Origin: Paenibacillus pasadenensis
GTDB lineage: Bacteria; Bacillota; Bacilli; Paenibacillales; Paenibacillaceae
Direction: 5' to 3'
NCBI RefSeq assembly: GCF_023715725.1
Contig: NZ_JAMBOT010000005.1
Span: 186,001-250,000 of the forward strand
Length of the DNA stretch: 64,000 nucleotides
The position numbers and the translations under genes were made by a program. The first letter of the stretch is position 1. Each line of letters begins with the position of its first letter. Positions 8,199 to 16,110 of the stretch are shown piece by piece. The notes under the pieces were generated by a model. It had not been told where the DNA came from, searched no databases, and saw only the letters and a program-made list of their open reading frames with translations.

Positions 8199-9833
8199 AT
8201 GATCGCAGCAGAGGCCATGCTTCGTTATTTGAAAGCTCAAGGTGTTGAACATTTATTCGGTATCCCGGCAGGCATAATAGGACCGATTTACGATTCCTTG
8301 ATTGACGTCGGCATCAAGCCGATTATTACAAAGAACGAAGCCGGTTCCGCGTATATGGCGGCCCGATATTCCAGCACAACAGGCAAGCTGTCCGTTTGTG
8401 CCGGAGCAGGAGCCGTCGGTGTCAGCAATATGATGAACGGAATTGCGGACGCCAAGCGGGCCAAAGCGCCGATGCTCGTCATCGCCGGGGCTATTAATCG
8501 CTGGCAGATGGGCAAAGGGGCAATCCAGGAGCTGGACGGCGAGCAGATGGTCAAAGTGGTAACGAAATACAGCGCCACAGTCCTCCGCGAGGAGGATCTG
8601 CTGCCGGAGCTGGACAGAGCGGTTCGCGCAGCGCTGACGCCACCTTGCGGCCCAGTCTATTTGTCTGTTCCGATTGATCTTCAGCGTGCGGTGCTTCCTC
8701 AGCTTGAGCTGCCGAAACCTCCTGCTCTGGACGAGCATACGCCGGTAGGCGTACCGCTCCCGTCAGAGCTGGAGCTCGCGTCATCGCTTATTCGCGGTGC
8801 GGGCAAAGGCCTGATTATGGTTGGCCGCGGCGGCAGGGGCTTTGGACCGTTGATCGAGGAACTCAGTTCCCGGCTTGGATGGCCGATTATTACGACGCCA
8901 GCCGGCAAAGGGGTCATTTCTGCCGACTACGCTCTGAATCTTGGCAATTACGGCTTCTCCAGCACGGACGCTGCATTCCGTTATGTGAACGGCAGCGAGC
9001 CGGATTGCCTGCTTGTGCTCGGCACAAGCCTTGGAGAAGCGTCTACCTGCAACTTCAATGATGTGCTTGTGAGGGGAAGAAAGGTCATTCATATCGACCA
9101 GGACGCAGCCGAGCTTGGCAAGGTATTTCCTACGGATGCGCCGGTATGGGGGGATCTCGCAATCGCTCTGCCATATTTGCTGGAGCATTGCGGTCCTGCA
9201 AGAGCTCCGCAAACGGCAGAGCGTCCTTTCAACGATGCTTACGAGCGGAATCATACCGGACTGTCGCTCCGCCTGTTCCTGGAAGGCTTGACAGACGTAA
9301 TGCCTTCCAACTCGCGGTACGTATGCGATATCGGCGAGTTCACGAACTTCGCTCTCAAATATTTGTCCGTTCCGAATGGCGGGGATTTCGAGATTAATCT
9401 TGACTACGGCGCGATGGGCTCGGCCATTGCCGGTGCTGCCGCGCTTGCTGTGGCGGAGCCGGACAAGCCGGTTGTTGCGCTGGCCGGGGACGGCTGTTTC
9501 TTTATGAACGGCATGGATATTTTGACGGCGAAGGAGTATCGCCTGCCGGTCGTTTATATCATTATCAACAATGCGATGCTCTCCTATGTGGAGCGCGGCC
9601 AGCAGTTCCTGTTCAAAAGGTCTCTGCCGGATTACAAGCAGGAGCGCATCTCGATTGCGGCGATGATGGAGGCGGCCGGCGTGCGAGGCATGACGGTAGA
9701 GAAGTTGGAAGATCTTTCTCGAATTAAAGATTTTACGTCCGATCTCCAAGGGCCTTGCATCATCGAGGTTGTAACGGACGGCAGCGAGCCGGCGCCAATT
9801 CTGGATCGCCTGAAGGCTCTGGTCTCAGGTTAA
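8199..9833 (+). CDS. Thiamine-pyrophosphate-dependent enzyme (ALS/benzoylformate decarboxylase family)
   Basis: This 544-residue protein has the three-domain fold of the acetolactate synthase/pyruvate oxidase/2-oxoacid decarboxylase family. Glu47 in TKNEAGS is in the position of the catalytic glutamate that activates TPP, and the TPP/Mg-binding signature is visible as G430-D431-G432 with a downstream NN in IIINNAML. The ATG at 8199 is preceded by AAAGGAG at 8 bases; an in-frame GTG at 8190 lies inside that site. It starts a three-gene operon with a small protein (32 bases on) and a KAS III homologue (27 bases further). The donor is probably a 2-oxoacid, but no substrate-specific residues were recognised. 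It is not obviously IlvB, since no regulatory subunit is encoded beside it. Confidence 0.8.
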   Translation: MIAAEAMLRYLKAQGVEHLFGIPAGIIGPIYDSLIDVGIKPIITKNEAGSAYMAARYSSTTGKLSVCAGAGAVGVSNMMNGIADAKRAKAPMLVIAGAINRWQMGKGAIQELDGEQMVKVVTKYSATVLREEDLLPELDRAVRAALTPPCGPVYLSVPIDLQRAVLPQLELPKPPALDEHTPVGVPLPSELELASSLIRGAGKGLIMVGRGGRGFGPLIEELSSRLGWPIITTPAGKGVISADYALNLGNYGFSSTDAAFRYVNGSEPDCLLVLGTSLGEASTCNFNDVLVRGRKVIHIDQDAAELGKVFPTDAPVWGDLAIALPYLLEHCGPARAPQTAERPFNDAYERNHTGLSLRLFLEGLTDVMPSNSRYVCDIGEFTNFALKYLSVPNGGDFEINLDYGAMGSAIAGAAALAVAEPDKPVVALAGDGCFFMNGMDILTAKEYRLPVVYIIINNAMLSYVERGQQFLFKRSLPDYKQERISIAAMMEAAGVRGMTVEKLEDLSRIKDFTSDLQGPCIIEVVTDGSEPAPILDRLKALVSG

Positions 9834-9865
9834 ATTAGTGATAACAAAAGAGGAGGATTTTGAAA

Positions 9866-10207
9866 ATGGGCAGCTTTAATATCGACATTGACCGCACAAA
9901 CAACATTTTTAAAGCAAAAGTAGAGGGAACGTTCTCTCCTGAGGACGGGATGGAATCGGTCAAGGCTTATCAAGCAAGCCTTGCCTCCATTACGCCTTCC
10001 GAATACGAAATTCATATCGATTGCACGGAGCTTAACGTTTCTTCCCCGTCGACGCTGCCGATTCTGGAAGGCTGCTTCCAAATGTACAAACAGGACGGCT
10101 TCAAAAATGTCGTGCTGACGCTGGCGAAAAACCCGATTCTCAAAATGCAGCTTGGACGCGTAGCCCGCACTGTCGGTCTCGAAAACTGCGAAATTAACGA
10201 AGTATAA
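9866..10207 (+). CDS. Small protein of TPP enzyme/KAS III operon (STAS-like size)
   Basis: This 113-residue cytoplasmic protein was not recognised by family. Its alternating beta/alpha pattern (an N-terminal beta hairpin, a central IHIDCTELNVSSP segment, then an amphipathic C-terminal helix) resembles SpoIIAA/STAS-type folds, but that is only an impression. ATG 9866 is chosen over TTG 9860 because AGGAGG (9851-9856) is 9 bases upstream of the ATG and only 3 from the TTG. It is tightly flanked by the TPP enzyme and the KAS III homologue, which suggests a role as a partner, carrier or regulator of that pathway. Confidence 0.7.
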   Translation: MGSFNIDIDRTNNIFKAKVEGTFSPEDGMESVKAYQASLASITPSEYEIHIDCTELNVSSPSTLPILEGCFQMYKQDGFKNVVLTLAKNPILKMQLGRVARTVGLENCEINEV

Positions 10208-10234
10208 CGAAGAATTAGAGGGGGAAAAGGCAAC

Positions 10235-11224
10235 ATGACAGCTGTACGTATTCGCGGTATCGAGATGTACCATCCATCCAATGAAGTGGACAACGAGTAT
10301 TACATTAATCGTTTCGCCGAGGCAGGCGTGCCTGTAGCGGGTCTGCTGAAGGCGCTGGGGCGCGACAAGCGTTTCATTATCGACAACCAGGAAGAGAATA
10401 CGTTCACGATGTCCGTGGCGGCGTCCAAAAAGCTGCTGGAGTCCGCAGGCATTTCTGCCGATGAGCTCGACCTGATTATTTTCACGTCGCAGACGCCGGA
10501 ATACCTGATCCCTAGCGTATCGATGAAGCTTCACGCGGCGCTCGGCGCGGGTAAAAGCACGCTCTGTTACGATATTAACGCCAACTGCGCGGGTATTCTC
10601 GTTGCGATGGAGCAGGCGAGCCGCACGATGATGGCGAACCCTCGCGTCCGCAAGGCGCTAGTTGTCGGAGCTGAGCAGCTTTCCGTGCACAGCACGGATA
10701 ACCCGGTCTATCATTCCAACTTTGCGGATTCTGCGGCGGCGGTGCTGCTTCAGGCGGAAGAGGGCGAAGGCGGCTTCATCGATTCCGTGTCCCAAACCAA
10801 TACGATGGTTATCGACAACTCCCTGTTCCCGGGAACGGGCCTGTCCAACATGTACCGCGACGGAGTGGCTCCGACGGACGTTCACGTCCAGTTTACGCCG
10901 TTCGACGACTCGGTATGTGTTGATTCCGCTGTTGAGTGCGTTCAGCAGGTTATGGAGCAGAATGGAGTGAAGGCGGAGGAAGTCGGCCATTTCCTGTTCT
11001 CGCAATTCTCGGTCGGCAATAACAAGCTTGTCGTTGACCGGCTTGGCCTGGATGAGAGCAAAGTCCACTACGTCGGCGACAAATACGGCTACACGGCAAG
11101 CAACAGCCCGATTTTGGCGCTGCATGACGCCTTGAAAGCCGGTAAAGTCGAGCGCGGAGAGTACCTGGTGTTCTGGACGGTCGGAGCTGGTTGGCAGAAC
11201 ATCGCTTTGTTGATGAAATACTAA
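10235..11224 (+). CDS. 3-oxoacyl-ACP synthase III (FabH)-like thiolase-fold protein
   Basis: This 329-residue protein has the thiolase fold of KAS III. The nucleophilic cysteine is kept (Cys118 in INANCAG), but where FabH has HQAN this protein reads SQFS, and where FabH has GNTSAAS it reads GYTASNS. The catalytic His and Asn needed for decarboxylative condensation therefore appear to be missing. It may transfer or bind acyl groups, or condense by a different mechanism, rather than start fatty-acid synthesis. It is the last gene of the operon and is followed by a strong terminator. The TPP enzyme partner suggests chemistry on an acyl or 2-oxoacyl group, such as making a ketone or acyloin, but this is inference. 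Confidence 0.8.
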   Translation: MTAVRIRGIEMYHPSNEVDNEYYINRFAEAGVPVAGLLKALGRDKRFIIDNQEENTFTMSVAASKKLLESAGISADELDLIIFTSQTPEYLIPSVSMKLHAALGAGKSTLCYDINANCAGILVAMEQASRTMMANPRVRKALVVGAEQLSVHSTDNPVYHSNFADSAAAVLLQAEEGEGGFIDSVSQTNTMVIDNSLFPGTGLSNMYRDGVAPTDVHVQFTPFDDSVCVDSAVECVQQVMEQNGVKAEEVGHFLFSQFSVGNNKLVVDRLGLDESKVHYVGDKYGYTASNSPILALHDALKAGKVERGEYLVFWTVGAGWQNIALLMKY

Positions 11225-11238
11225 TCTTTTATTGTTTA

Positions 11239-11275
11239 AAAGACCCTGTTCCGGTTAATCGGAACAGGGTCTTTG
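11239..11275 (+). terminator. Intrinsic terminator of KAS III operon
   Basis: A 15-bp perfect stem (AAAGACCCTGTTCCG at 11239-11253 with its complement at 11260-11274) and a 6-nt loop. The sequence belongs to the same AAAGACCCTG...CAGGGTCTTT family that ends the units of the adjacent paralogue island. Confidence 0.9.
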
Positions 11276-11359
11276 TGTATCAAGGCTCGTCAAATTCGTG
11301 TCAATCTTTTGTTTTCTCGACAGCTAGAGTATAGGTCAGCTTCCTTTTCAACAGTATAA

Positions 11360-11692
11360 TCCGACTACGTTGGATTTACGGTTTATAACGAAACAACTGA
11401 TATATCATTAGTAACAACATCTTTAAGCGGAGGTTTTATCCGTCCCTATCCTAGTGCGCACATTATTAGTCCCGGAGGAAATTATGGTTTTCATCTTCCG
11501 AAAAGCAACAATACGACCGCTTCTGTTCTTTATAACGTATTATTGCAGGGCGGATCAGTAGGAAATATTCAACTCAGGTTTACTGTAACTAATCAGTCGA
11601 GATTTTACGGAAGAACTGTGGTTGAATCTATAAGCGGTCCAATTGAATGTAATGCAGAACAAGTATGGGCCTATGTGAGGAATTTATCATAG
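11360..11692 (+). pseudogene. Remnant of a paralogue-island gene, N-terminus lost
   Basis: This open stretch reads GFTVYNETTDISLVTTSL, then a PGGNY motif, a Tyr-containing strand and a VRNLS C-terminus, ending at TAG 11690-11692. That is the extracytoplasmic domain of the island family. In frame, TAA (11357-11359) sits directly upstream, no ATG, GTG or TTG with a ribosome site precedes it, and the membrane segment is absent. It lies 49 bases before the first intact island gene and probably was the first gene of that unit. The bases from 11276 to 11360 show only a faint trace of the leader module (GTCAAT near 11299). Confidence 0.7.
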
Positions 11693-11741
11693 CTGTTAAC
11701 CCGCATATTCTGTTCATTGAAATCAATTAGGAGGCATTAAA

Positions 11742-12164
11742 ATGAACTTTGAAATGGCAAAAGTAAGTAATGGCAATGGCTTAAGCTTCGGAATAATCTT
11801 AGTTTTATTTATTCTGATGGTTATTGCTACCAAAGTATTTTATAGACCTTTAGAAAATAGCAATGTGCAGCAGGAGGATTTATCAACCATACAAGGTTCC
11901 CGTGGATTCAATGTTCTCAATAGAACATCTCTTTCACAAGAGGTCATTTTAAATGCGACGAACTACAGCGACTTCACTGGATCCTTTGAACCGCCCGGAC
12001 CCTCTCCACATACGACCCCTGCAGGGAAGAGTTACCATTTTGAGGTGCTATCCAGTCCTTTTAGAACTTACACTGCCGAAGTCACTTACAACTTAGTATT
12101 GCCGAATCGTGTTGTTATTGGAGATATGAAAATAGCAATGATAGTAAACCTGCCATTGATTTAG
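11742..12164 (+). CDS. Island paralogue 1: anchored small beta-rich protein (single-domain C-like)
   Basis: This 140-residue protein opens with a short Asn/Ser/Gly N-terminus, the family membrane segment (residues 15-32, ILVLFILMVIATK) and then the extracytoplasmic domain beginning GFNVLNRTS. It is shorter than its siblings: the last two strands and the conserved aromatic C-terminus are missing, ending NLPLI. AGGAGG lies 7 bases before the ATG. Function unknown. It stands alone behind the broken paralogue at 11360-11692. Downstream, 12165-12513 has no gene but carries a degenerate terminator and the first leader module. Confidence 0.75.
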   Translation: MNFEMAKVSNGNGLSFGIILVLFILMVIATKVFYRPLENSNVQQEDLSTIQGSRGFNVLNRTSLSQEVILNATNYSDFTGSFEPPGPSPHTTPAGKSYHFEVLSSPFRTYTAEVTYNLVLPNRVVIGDMKIAMIVNLPLI

Positions 12165-12290
12165 AGAGCTCGTCTGTAACTCTTCGCAACAATTGAAGTC
12201 AAACCTTAGCGAATACAATTAATGAAATAATGAGCGGGCCCGCGGCCAGCATAGTATGCTGTTGAAATATTAATCATGGAATCTTGCCAA

Positions 12291-12325
12291 AGACGCTGCC
12301 TCGACAACCGAAGCAGGGTCCTTTT
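12291..12325 (+). terminator. Degenerate terminator of island unit 0
   Basis: GACGCTGCCTCG (12292-12303) and CGAAGCAGGGTC (12309-12320) pair with two bulges and are followed by CTTTT. It is a decayed member of the island terminator family. Confidence 0.55.
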
Positions 12326-12380
12326 GCGTTGAGAAATTATACTAGCCTTATTATGGTCAAGCATCTTGTTCTGAACCAAC

Positions 12381-12454
12381 AGCCCTATTTTTTTAGAAGG
12401 GCTAGTATAACAATCAATAGGGAGTGATTCAGCATCTTCTAATAGATACAGCTG
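12381..12454 (+). promoter_or_regulatory. Leader module of island unit 1
   Basis: AGCCCT (12381-12386) and AGGGCT (12398-12403) form a hairpin, followed by TCAAT (12413-12417) and GCATCTTCTA (12432-12441), then ATACAGCTG. These are diverged versions of the elements shared by units 2-5. This copy is the least conserved. Confidence 0.4.
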
Positions 12455-12513
12455 ACAAGTCCTCTATAGAAATGAACAAGTATAGCAGCAAATGAACATC
12501 AGGAGGTAATCGC

Positions 12514-12987
12514 ATGAATGAAATACCCAAAAAAGCTTCATCTAGCGGAAAAATGATAGGCTTGATCTTCGTTTTGTTTATTTTAGTGACGATCGTAACT
12601 CGTGTCTGCAGCGACTCTCCTCAACAAATCAGCACAGTTAATGGCGAAAATCCACCCATTACCATTGCCGACTTTGGTAATTTCTATATTTATAATCAAT
12701 CGGAATTACGAATGGAAACGACTCTTCTATATGGAGATTTCCACACTCTGCCCAGTATCAATGTTCTTAATCCGGGACAGAGCTACAACTATAAGGTTGC
12801 AGTAGACTCTAAAACGATCAAAAACGCTTATGTCCGCTATACGGCTCTTAATGGAAACCATATTGATATAACGCTACGAACATCAGGGGCCGCTTCCAGA
12901 AAAACGGTAATCGTTACGGCAATTGAGGGCTTTTCTTATTCTTTAAATGTTGAATCTTTGTACGTAAAAGATAGGTTCACGCCTTAA
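12514..12987 (+). CDS. Island paralogue 2: type B anchored protein
   Basis: 157 residues: Lys/Ser-rich N-terminus, membrane segment at 14-31 (LIFVLFILVTIVTR), a polar linker and a type B domain (FYIYNQSE, ETTLLYGDF, VLNPGQSYNYKV, AYVRYTA, ending VKDRFTP). Type B proteins end in an Arg-Tyr/Phe-x-Pro tail. AGGAGG lies 9 bases before the ATG. It forms a two-gene unit with the type A gene that starts 29 bases downstream. Function unknown; the domain is a predicted beta-sandwich without obvious catalytic residues. Confidence 0.8.
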   Translation: MNEIPKKASSSGKMIGLIFVLFILVTIVTRVCSDSPQQISTVNGENPPITIADFGNFYIYNQSELRMETTLLYGDFHTLPSINVLNPGQSYNYKVAVDSKTIKNAYVRYTALNGNHIDITLRTSGAASRKTVIVTAIEGFSYSLNVESLYVKDRFTP

Positions 12988-13016
12988 TAAGGCTGTATTA
13001 GGGGAGGTAGTAATCG

Positions 13017-13508
13017 ATGAAGGCAACAACTCAAGGCGAGTTTAAAGGTAAACAGGGTTCGCTTGGTGTTATTTTAGTCTTGTTCATTTTATTAGTCATT
13101 GTCAGTCATGTTTTTGATCAAAGGCCGGAGCCTCCTCAGCAGGATGTTCCTATTGGCGTCGCTACTTCCAGAGGCTTTGACGTTTACAACGAGTCCACCT
13201 TTACCTTAACGACTACCGGTTTATTCGGGGATTTCGAAAAAAAGCCGGCACCGCATACCATCTTACCGGGTGGAAGTTATAACTACCAGGTTTCTACAAA
13301 TTTATATAAAACCTCTATTGTTAATGTTTACTACAGTTATGAGTATCGGCAAGCCGGACAGACGAGGACGGGAACCCTTATTGTAGATATGATTGCTGAC
13401 ACGAATGGGGTTAATCAAAGTACAGCGTATATAAGGTTGTATACAACAGGACCACTTAACTATTACAGACCGGAAAATTACTCGTCCAAGGTATATATTC
13501 GGAACTGA
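13017..13508 (+). CDS. Island paralogue 3: type A anchored protein
   Basis: 163 residues: basic N-terminus, membrane segment at 15-32 (VILVLFILLVIVSHVF), linker with PPQQD, and a type A domain (GFDVYNES, GLFGDFEKKP, LPGGSYNYQVST, VYYSYEYRQAGQTRTG, TGPLNYYRP, terminal YIRN). GGGGAGG precedes the ATG. It is the second member of the first B-A pair. A terminator and the leader of unit 2 follow. Function unknown. Confidence 0.8.
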   Translation: MKATTQGEFKGKQGSLGVILVLFILLVIVSHVFDQRPEPPQQDVPIGVATSRGFDVYNESTFTLTTTGLFGDFEKKPAPHTILPGGSYNYQVSTNLYKTSIVNVYYSYEYRQAGQTRTGTLIVDMIADTNGVNQSTAYIRLYTTGPLNYYRPENYSSKVYIRN

Positions 13509-13535
13509 GTTCTTTTCGTTCATAAAGATTTTAAG

Positions 13536-13568
13536 ACCTGGCTACGGTAAACGGAGCAAGGTTTTTTT
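13536..13568 (+). terminator. Terminator of island unit 1
   Basis: ACCTGGCTACG (13536-13546) and CGGAGCAAGGT (13552-13562) pair with two mismatches around GTAAA, followed by seven T residues. It belongs to the island terminator family. Confidence 0.75.
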
Positions 13569-13590
13569 AATAGAAAATAGCTCTGCTAAC

Positions 13591-13665
13591 AGCCTTATTT
13601 TGGCTAATAGGGCTTTTGCATCGGTCATTATTGATCCAACGAGCATCTCTTATGGTATACAGCTG
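13591..13665 (+). promoter_or_regulatory. Leader module of island unit 2
   Basis: AGCCTTATT...AATAGGGCT (13591-13614) forms a 9-bp hairpin. GTCATT (13624-13629), 21 bases, then TATGGT (13651-13656), with GCATCTCTTA at 13643-13652 overlapping. The same elements and spacing recur before units 3, 4 and 5. They are probably the unit promoter; the GCATYnnnTA part resembles the -10 of mother-cell sigma-K promoters (CATAnnnTA). Confidence 0.5.
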
Positions 13666-13740
13666 GTTGATAGTTGAAGGATATGGTTCACCGGTTCACC
13701 TCGCAAAATTCAACCATAGGAACATCAAGGAGGGTTTTAC

Positions 13741-14214
13741 ATGAAAGGAAACGCATCAATTAGCGGAAGAGGCTGGTCGATAGGCGTCCTGTTAGTCTTA
13801 TTTATCTTAGTCGTTATCGTAACACGCATTTTTAATGATTCTTCCCAACTGGAAAGCTCACAAAACAGCGACTCTCCACCAATCAGTATAGCTGAATTTA
13901 ATTATTTTTATATTTATAATCAGTCGGATTCTACATTTGAAACGACGCGGTTGCTCGGAGACTTCGAACCGCCAGGTCCCCCTATCCACGTTCTTAATCC
14001 AGGACAAAATTATACGTATCGGGTCGCAATCAAAAATACAGATTACAGGAACGCTTATGTCCGTTATACATCAACCAGCAGCAATAGCGTTTATATTGAC
14101 ATCACACTAAGGACATACGGGAGCGATAGAGTCATACTTGTTACGGCAATCCAGGGGCTGACATACTCTCAAAATGCAGAAAAATTGTATATCAGAAATA
14201 GATATGAACCTTAA
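13741..14214 (+). CDS. Island paralogue 4: type B anchored protein
   Basis: 157 residues: N-terminus with Ser/Gly, membrane segment at 13-30 (GVLLVLFILVVIVTRIF), Ser/Asn linker, and a type B domain (FYIYNQSD, ETTRLLGDFEPPGPP, VLNPGQNYTYRV, AYVRYTS, LYIRNRYEP). AAGGAGGG lies 8 bases before the ATG. First gene of a four-gene unit arranged B-A-B-A, with the next gene 28 bases on. Function unknown. Confidence 0.8.
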   Translation: MKGNASISGRGWSIGVLLVLFILVVIVTRIFNDSSQLESSQNSDSPPISIAEFNYFYIYNQSDSTFETTRLLGDFEPPGPPIHVLNPGQNYTYRVAIKNTDYRNAYVRYTSTSSNSVYIDITLRTYGSDRVILVTAIQGLTYSQNAEKLYIRNRYEP

Positions 14215-14242
14215 GTAGACCACTAAGGAGGCAGGAATCAAT

Positions 14243-14749
14243 ATGAACTTAACACCCCGAGATGAACTTAACGGTATTAACAAGACATCGTTCGGCATTG
14301 TTTTAGTCTTGTTTATTTTAACCGTTATAGCTAGCCGTATCTTTAACAGAATCGCTCAAGCGGAAAATCCGCAACCGGATAGTCCTATTGGAATCGCTGC
14401 TTCGGTAGGCTTTAACGTTTATAACGAATCCATCTTCACGTTAACCGTTCCGGCTAACGGCTTGTTTGGGGATTTTGAACGAAAACCGCCTGGACATACG
14501 ATTCCTCCGGGAGGAAGTTATAACTACCAGGTTTCAACAAATCTATATAAAACATCTATCGTGAATATTTATTACAGCTATGATTATCGGAATGTTGGAC
14601 AAACGAGAATAGGAAATTTTGTTCTAGATTTAATTGTCGATTCGGGCGCTTTAGGCGTCAAGCTGAAATCTATGAGAATGTATATCACTGGACCGATCAA
14701 CTACTACAGGGAAAGAAGCAATTCTACGAGTTTGTATATTAGAAACTGA
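14243..14749 (+). CDS. Island paralogue 5: type A anchored protein
   Basis: 168 residues: N-terminus PRDELNG, membrane segment at 16-33 (FGIVLVLFILTVIASRIF), linker with NPQPD, type A domain (GFNVYNES, TVPANGLFGDFERKPPGH, PPGGSYNYQVSTN, IYYSYDYRNVGQTR, ITGPINYYR, LYIRN). AAGGAGG precedes the ATG. It is very close to paralogues 7 and 11 in both DNA and protein, indicating recent duplication or gene conversion. Function unknown. Confidence 0.8.
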   Translation: MNLTPRDELNGINKTSFGIVLVLFILTVIASRIFNRIAQAENPQPDSPIGIAASVGFNVYNESIFTLTVPANGLFGDFERKPPGHTIPPGGSYNYQVSTNLYKTSIVNIYYSYDYRNVGQTRIGNFVLDLIVDSGALGVKLKSMRMYITGPINYYRERSNSTSLYIRN

Positions 14750-14766
14750 GCATGAGGAGATATGAA

Positions 14767-15231
14767 ATGAAACCAAGCGGCCCAGCGATAGGCGTCCTGT
14801 TGGTCCTGTTTATCTTGGTCGTTATCGTAACATGCGTGTTTCATGATGCTTCCCGACTGGAAAACTCGCAGAATGGGGACTCGTCTCCGATCAATATAGC
14901 TGATTCAGCAGGTTTCACCATTTATAATCAGTCGAATTACACATTGGAAACAACGCAGTTAGAGGGAGCCTTCGAACCGCCGGGTCCCAGTCCAAACGTT
15001 CTTAATCCGGGACAAAATTACAACTATCAGATTACATTCAGAAGTAATACGGACAGGAGCGCTTATATCCGTTATGTGGAATTCGGCGGCAACCGAAACG
15101 TTTCTATTGATATTACACTGAGCACAAATAACACTCATAAGACTAAAACTCTGACTGTTACGGCCATAGAGGGGCTGTCCTACTCTCAAAATGGAGATAG
15201 ATTATATATCAGAAATAGATATATTCCTTGA
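14767..15231 (+). CDS. Island paralogue 6: type B anchored protein
   Basis: 154 residues. ATG 14767 is chosen because GAGGAG (14754-14759) lies 7 bases upstream; an in-frame ATG at 14752 overlaps the site. A very short N-terminus leads into the membrane segment at 7-24 (GVLLVLFILVVIVTCVF), then a type B domain (FTIYNQSN, LEGAFEPPGPSP, VLNPGQNYNYQI, AYIRYVE, LYIRNRYIP). It starts only 17 bases after the preceding type A gene and begins the second B-A pair of the unit. Function unknown. Confidence 0.8.
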   Translation: MKPSGPAIGVLLVLFILVVIVTCVFHDASRLENSQNGDSSPINIADSAGFTIYNQSNYTLETTQLEGAFEPPGPSPNVLNPGQNYNYQITFRSNTDRSAYIRYVEFGGNRNVSIDITLSTNNTHKTKTLTVTAIEGLSYSQNGDRLYIRNRYIP

Positions 15232-15253
15232 CAAGACCCCTAAGGAGATAGGT

Positions 15254-15760
15254 ATGAAAATGACCGCAACACCCCGTGATAAACGTAACGGCAATAATAA
15301 GTTTGGTCTTGTTTTGGTCTTGTTTGTGTTATCCGTTATAGCTAGCCGCATCGTTAATAGAACCGCCCAAGCGGATAATCCGCAACGAGATATTCCTATC
15401 GGCATTGCTGGCTCAGTAGGCTTTAACGTTTACAACGAATCCGTCTTTACTTTAACTGTTCCAACTAACGGTTTGTTTGGGGATTTTGAACATAAACCGC
15501 CTGCCCACACTATTCCTCCAGGCGGGAGTTATAACTATCAGGTTTCAACAAATTTATCTAAAACATCTATTGCAAATATTTACTATAACTATGAGTATCA
15601 GTATGCCGGACAGACGAGAAAGGGGGATCTTATCCTAGATTTGGTTGTGAATACGAGCGGACTTGGCCCCTATTATACAGTTATGAGATTATATCCGATT
15701 GGACCGATTAACTACAGGAGGGCAGTCTCTTATCCCGAGAATGTGTGGATTATAAACTGA
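15254..15760 (+). CDS. Island paralogue 7: type A anchored protein
   Basis: 168 residues. ATG 15254 has AAGGAG (15242-15247) 6 bases upstream; an open frame extends further up but would overlap the preceding gene. Membrane segment at 17-33 (LVLVLFVLSVIASRIV), type A domain (GFNVYNES, TVPTNGLFGDFEHKPPAH, PPGGSYNYQVSTNLS, YYNYEYQYAGQTRKG, PIGPINYRR, WIIN). Second member of a B-A pair. Downstream are a paralogue remnant and the unit terminator. Function unknown. Confidence 0.8.
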   Translation: MKMTATPRDKRNGNNKFGLVLVLFVLSVIASRIVNRTAQADNPQRDIPIGIAGSVGFNVYNESVFTLTVPTNGLFGDFEHKPPAHTIPPGGSYNYQVSTNLSKTSIANIYYNYEYQYAGQTRKGDLILDLVVNTSGLGPYYTVMRLYPIGPINYRRAVSYPENVWIIN

Positions 15761-15789
15761 CGGCCAACAACGGTAAGACTGGATAGAGC

Positions 15790-15863
15790 ATGGACTATAT
15801 TTTAGTCTTGTTTACGCAAAATATGCAGAATGACGACGGCTTATTTTCAATTGCTCCATTGTT
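15790..15863 (+). pseudogene. Remnant of a type C paralogue with internal deletion
   Basis: Reading from ATG 15790, the frame gives YILVLF (membrane segment core) directly joined to QNMQNDDGLFSIAP, which matches the linker of paralogue 8 (KIQNDDGSLSIAQ). Most of the membrane segment and all of the domain are missing, and the frame then runs into the unit terminator. Confidence 0.6.
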
Positions 15864-15871
15864 CCAGTCTT

Positions 15872-15912
15872 GCAAAAGACCCTGTTTCGGCTGTCGAAGC
15901 AGGGTCTTTTGC
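15872..15912 (+). terminator. Terminator of island unit 2
   Basis: An 18-bp stem with one G-U pair (15872-15889 with 15895-15912) and a 5-nt loop. The lower stem reads GCAAAAGACCCTG, so it is a typical island-family terminator and includes its own T-run. Confidence 0.85.
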
Positions 15913-15975
15913 GTTGAGAAATACTAGCTTTAGTTTGGTTAAGCGCCTTGTGCCAATAGAGTGCAGACCTCTTGC

Positions 15976-16050
15976 AGCCTTATTTTGGCTAATAGGGCTT
16001 TTGCATCGGTCATTTTTGAGTCTATACGCATCTCTTATAGTATACAGCTG
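15976..16050 (+). promoter_or_regulatory. Leader module of island unit 3
   Basis: Hairpin AGCCTTATT...AATAGGGCT (15976-15999), GTCATT (16009-16014), 21 bases, TATAGT (16036-16041), with GCATCTCTTA at 16028-16037 and ATACAGCTG after it. Nearly identical to the unit 2 module. Just upstream of the next gene (about 16082-16097) a fragment reading ATTAGAAACTGAGC matches the 3' end of type A genes, another duplication scar. Confidence 0.5.
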
Positions 16051-16110
16051 ATAGCTAGTCGAAGGATTGGCCCACTTCGCAAGATTAGAAACTGAGCAGG
16101 AGGCAATGAA

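Noticed and set aside
8781-9749. Long minus-strand open frame inside the TPP enzyme gene
   Set aside because: Antisense shadow without ribosome site or family pattern.
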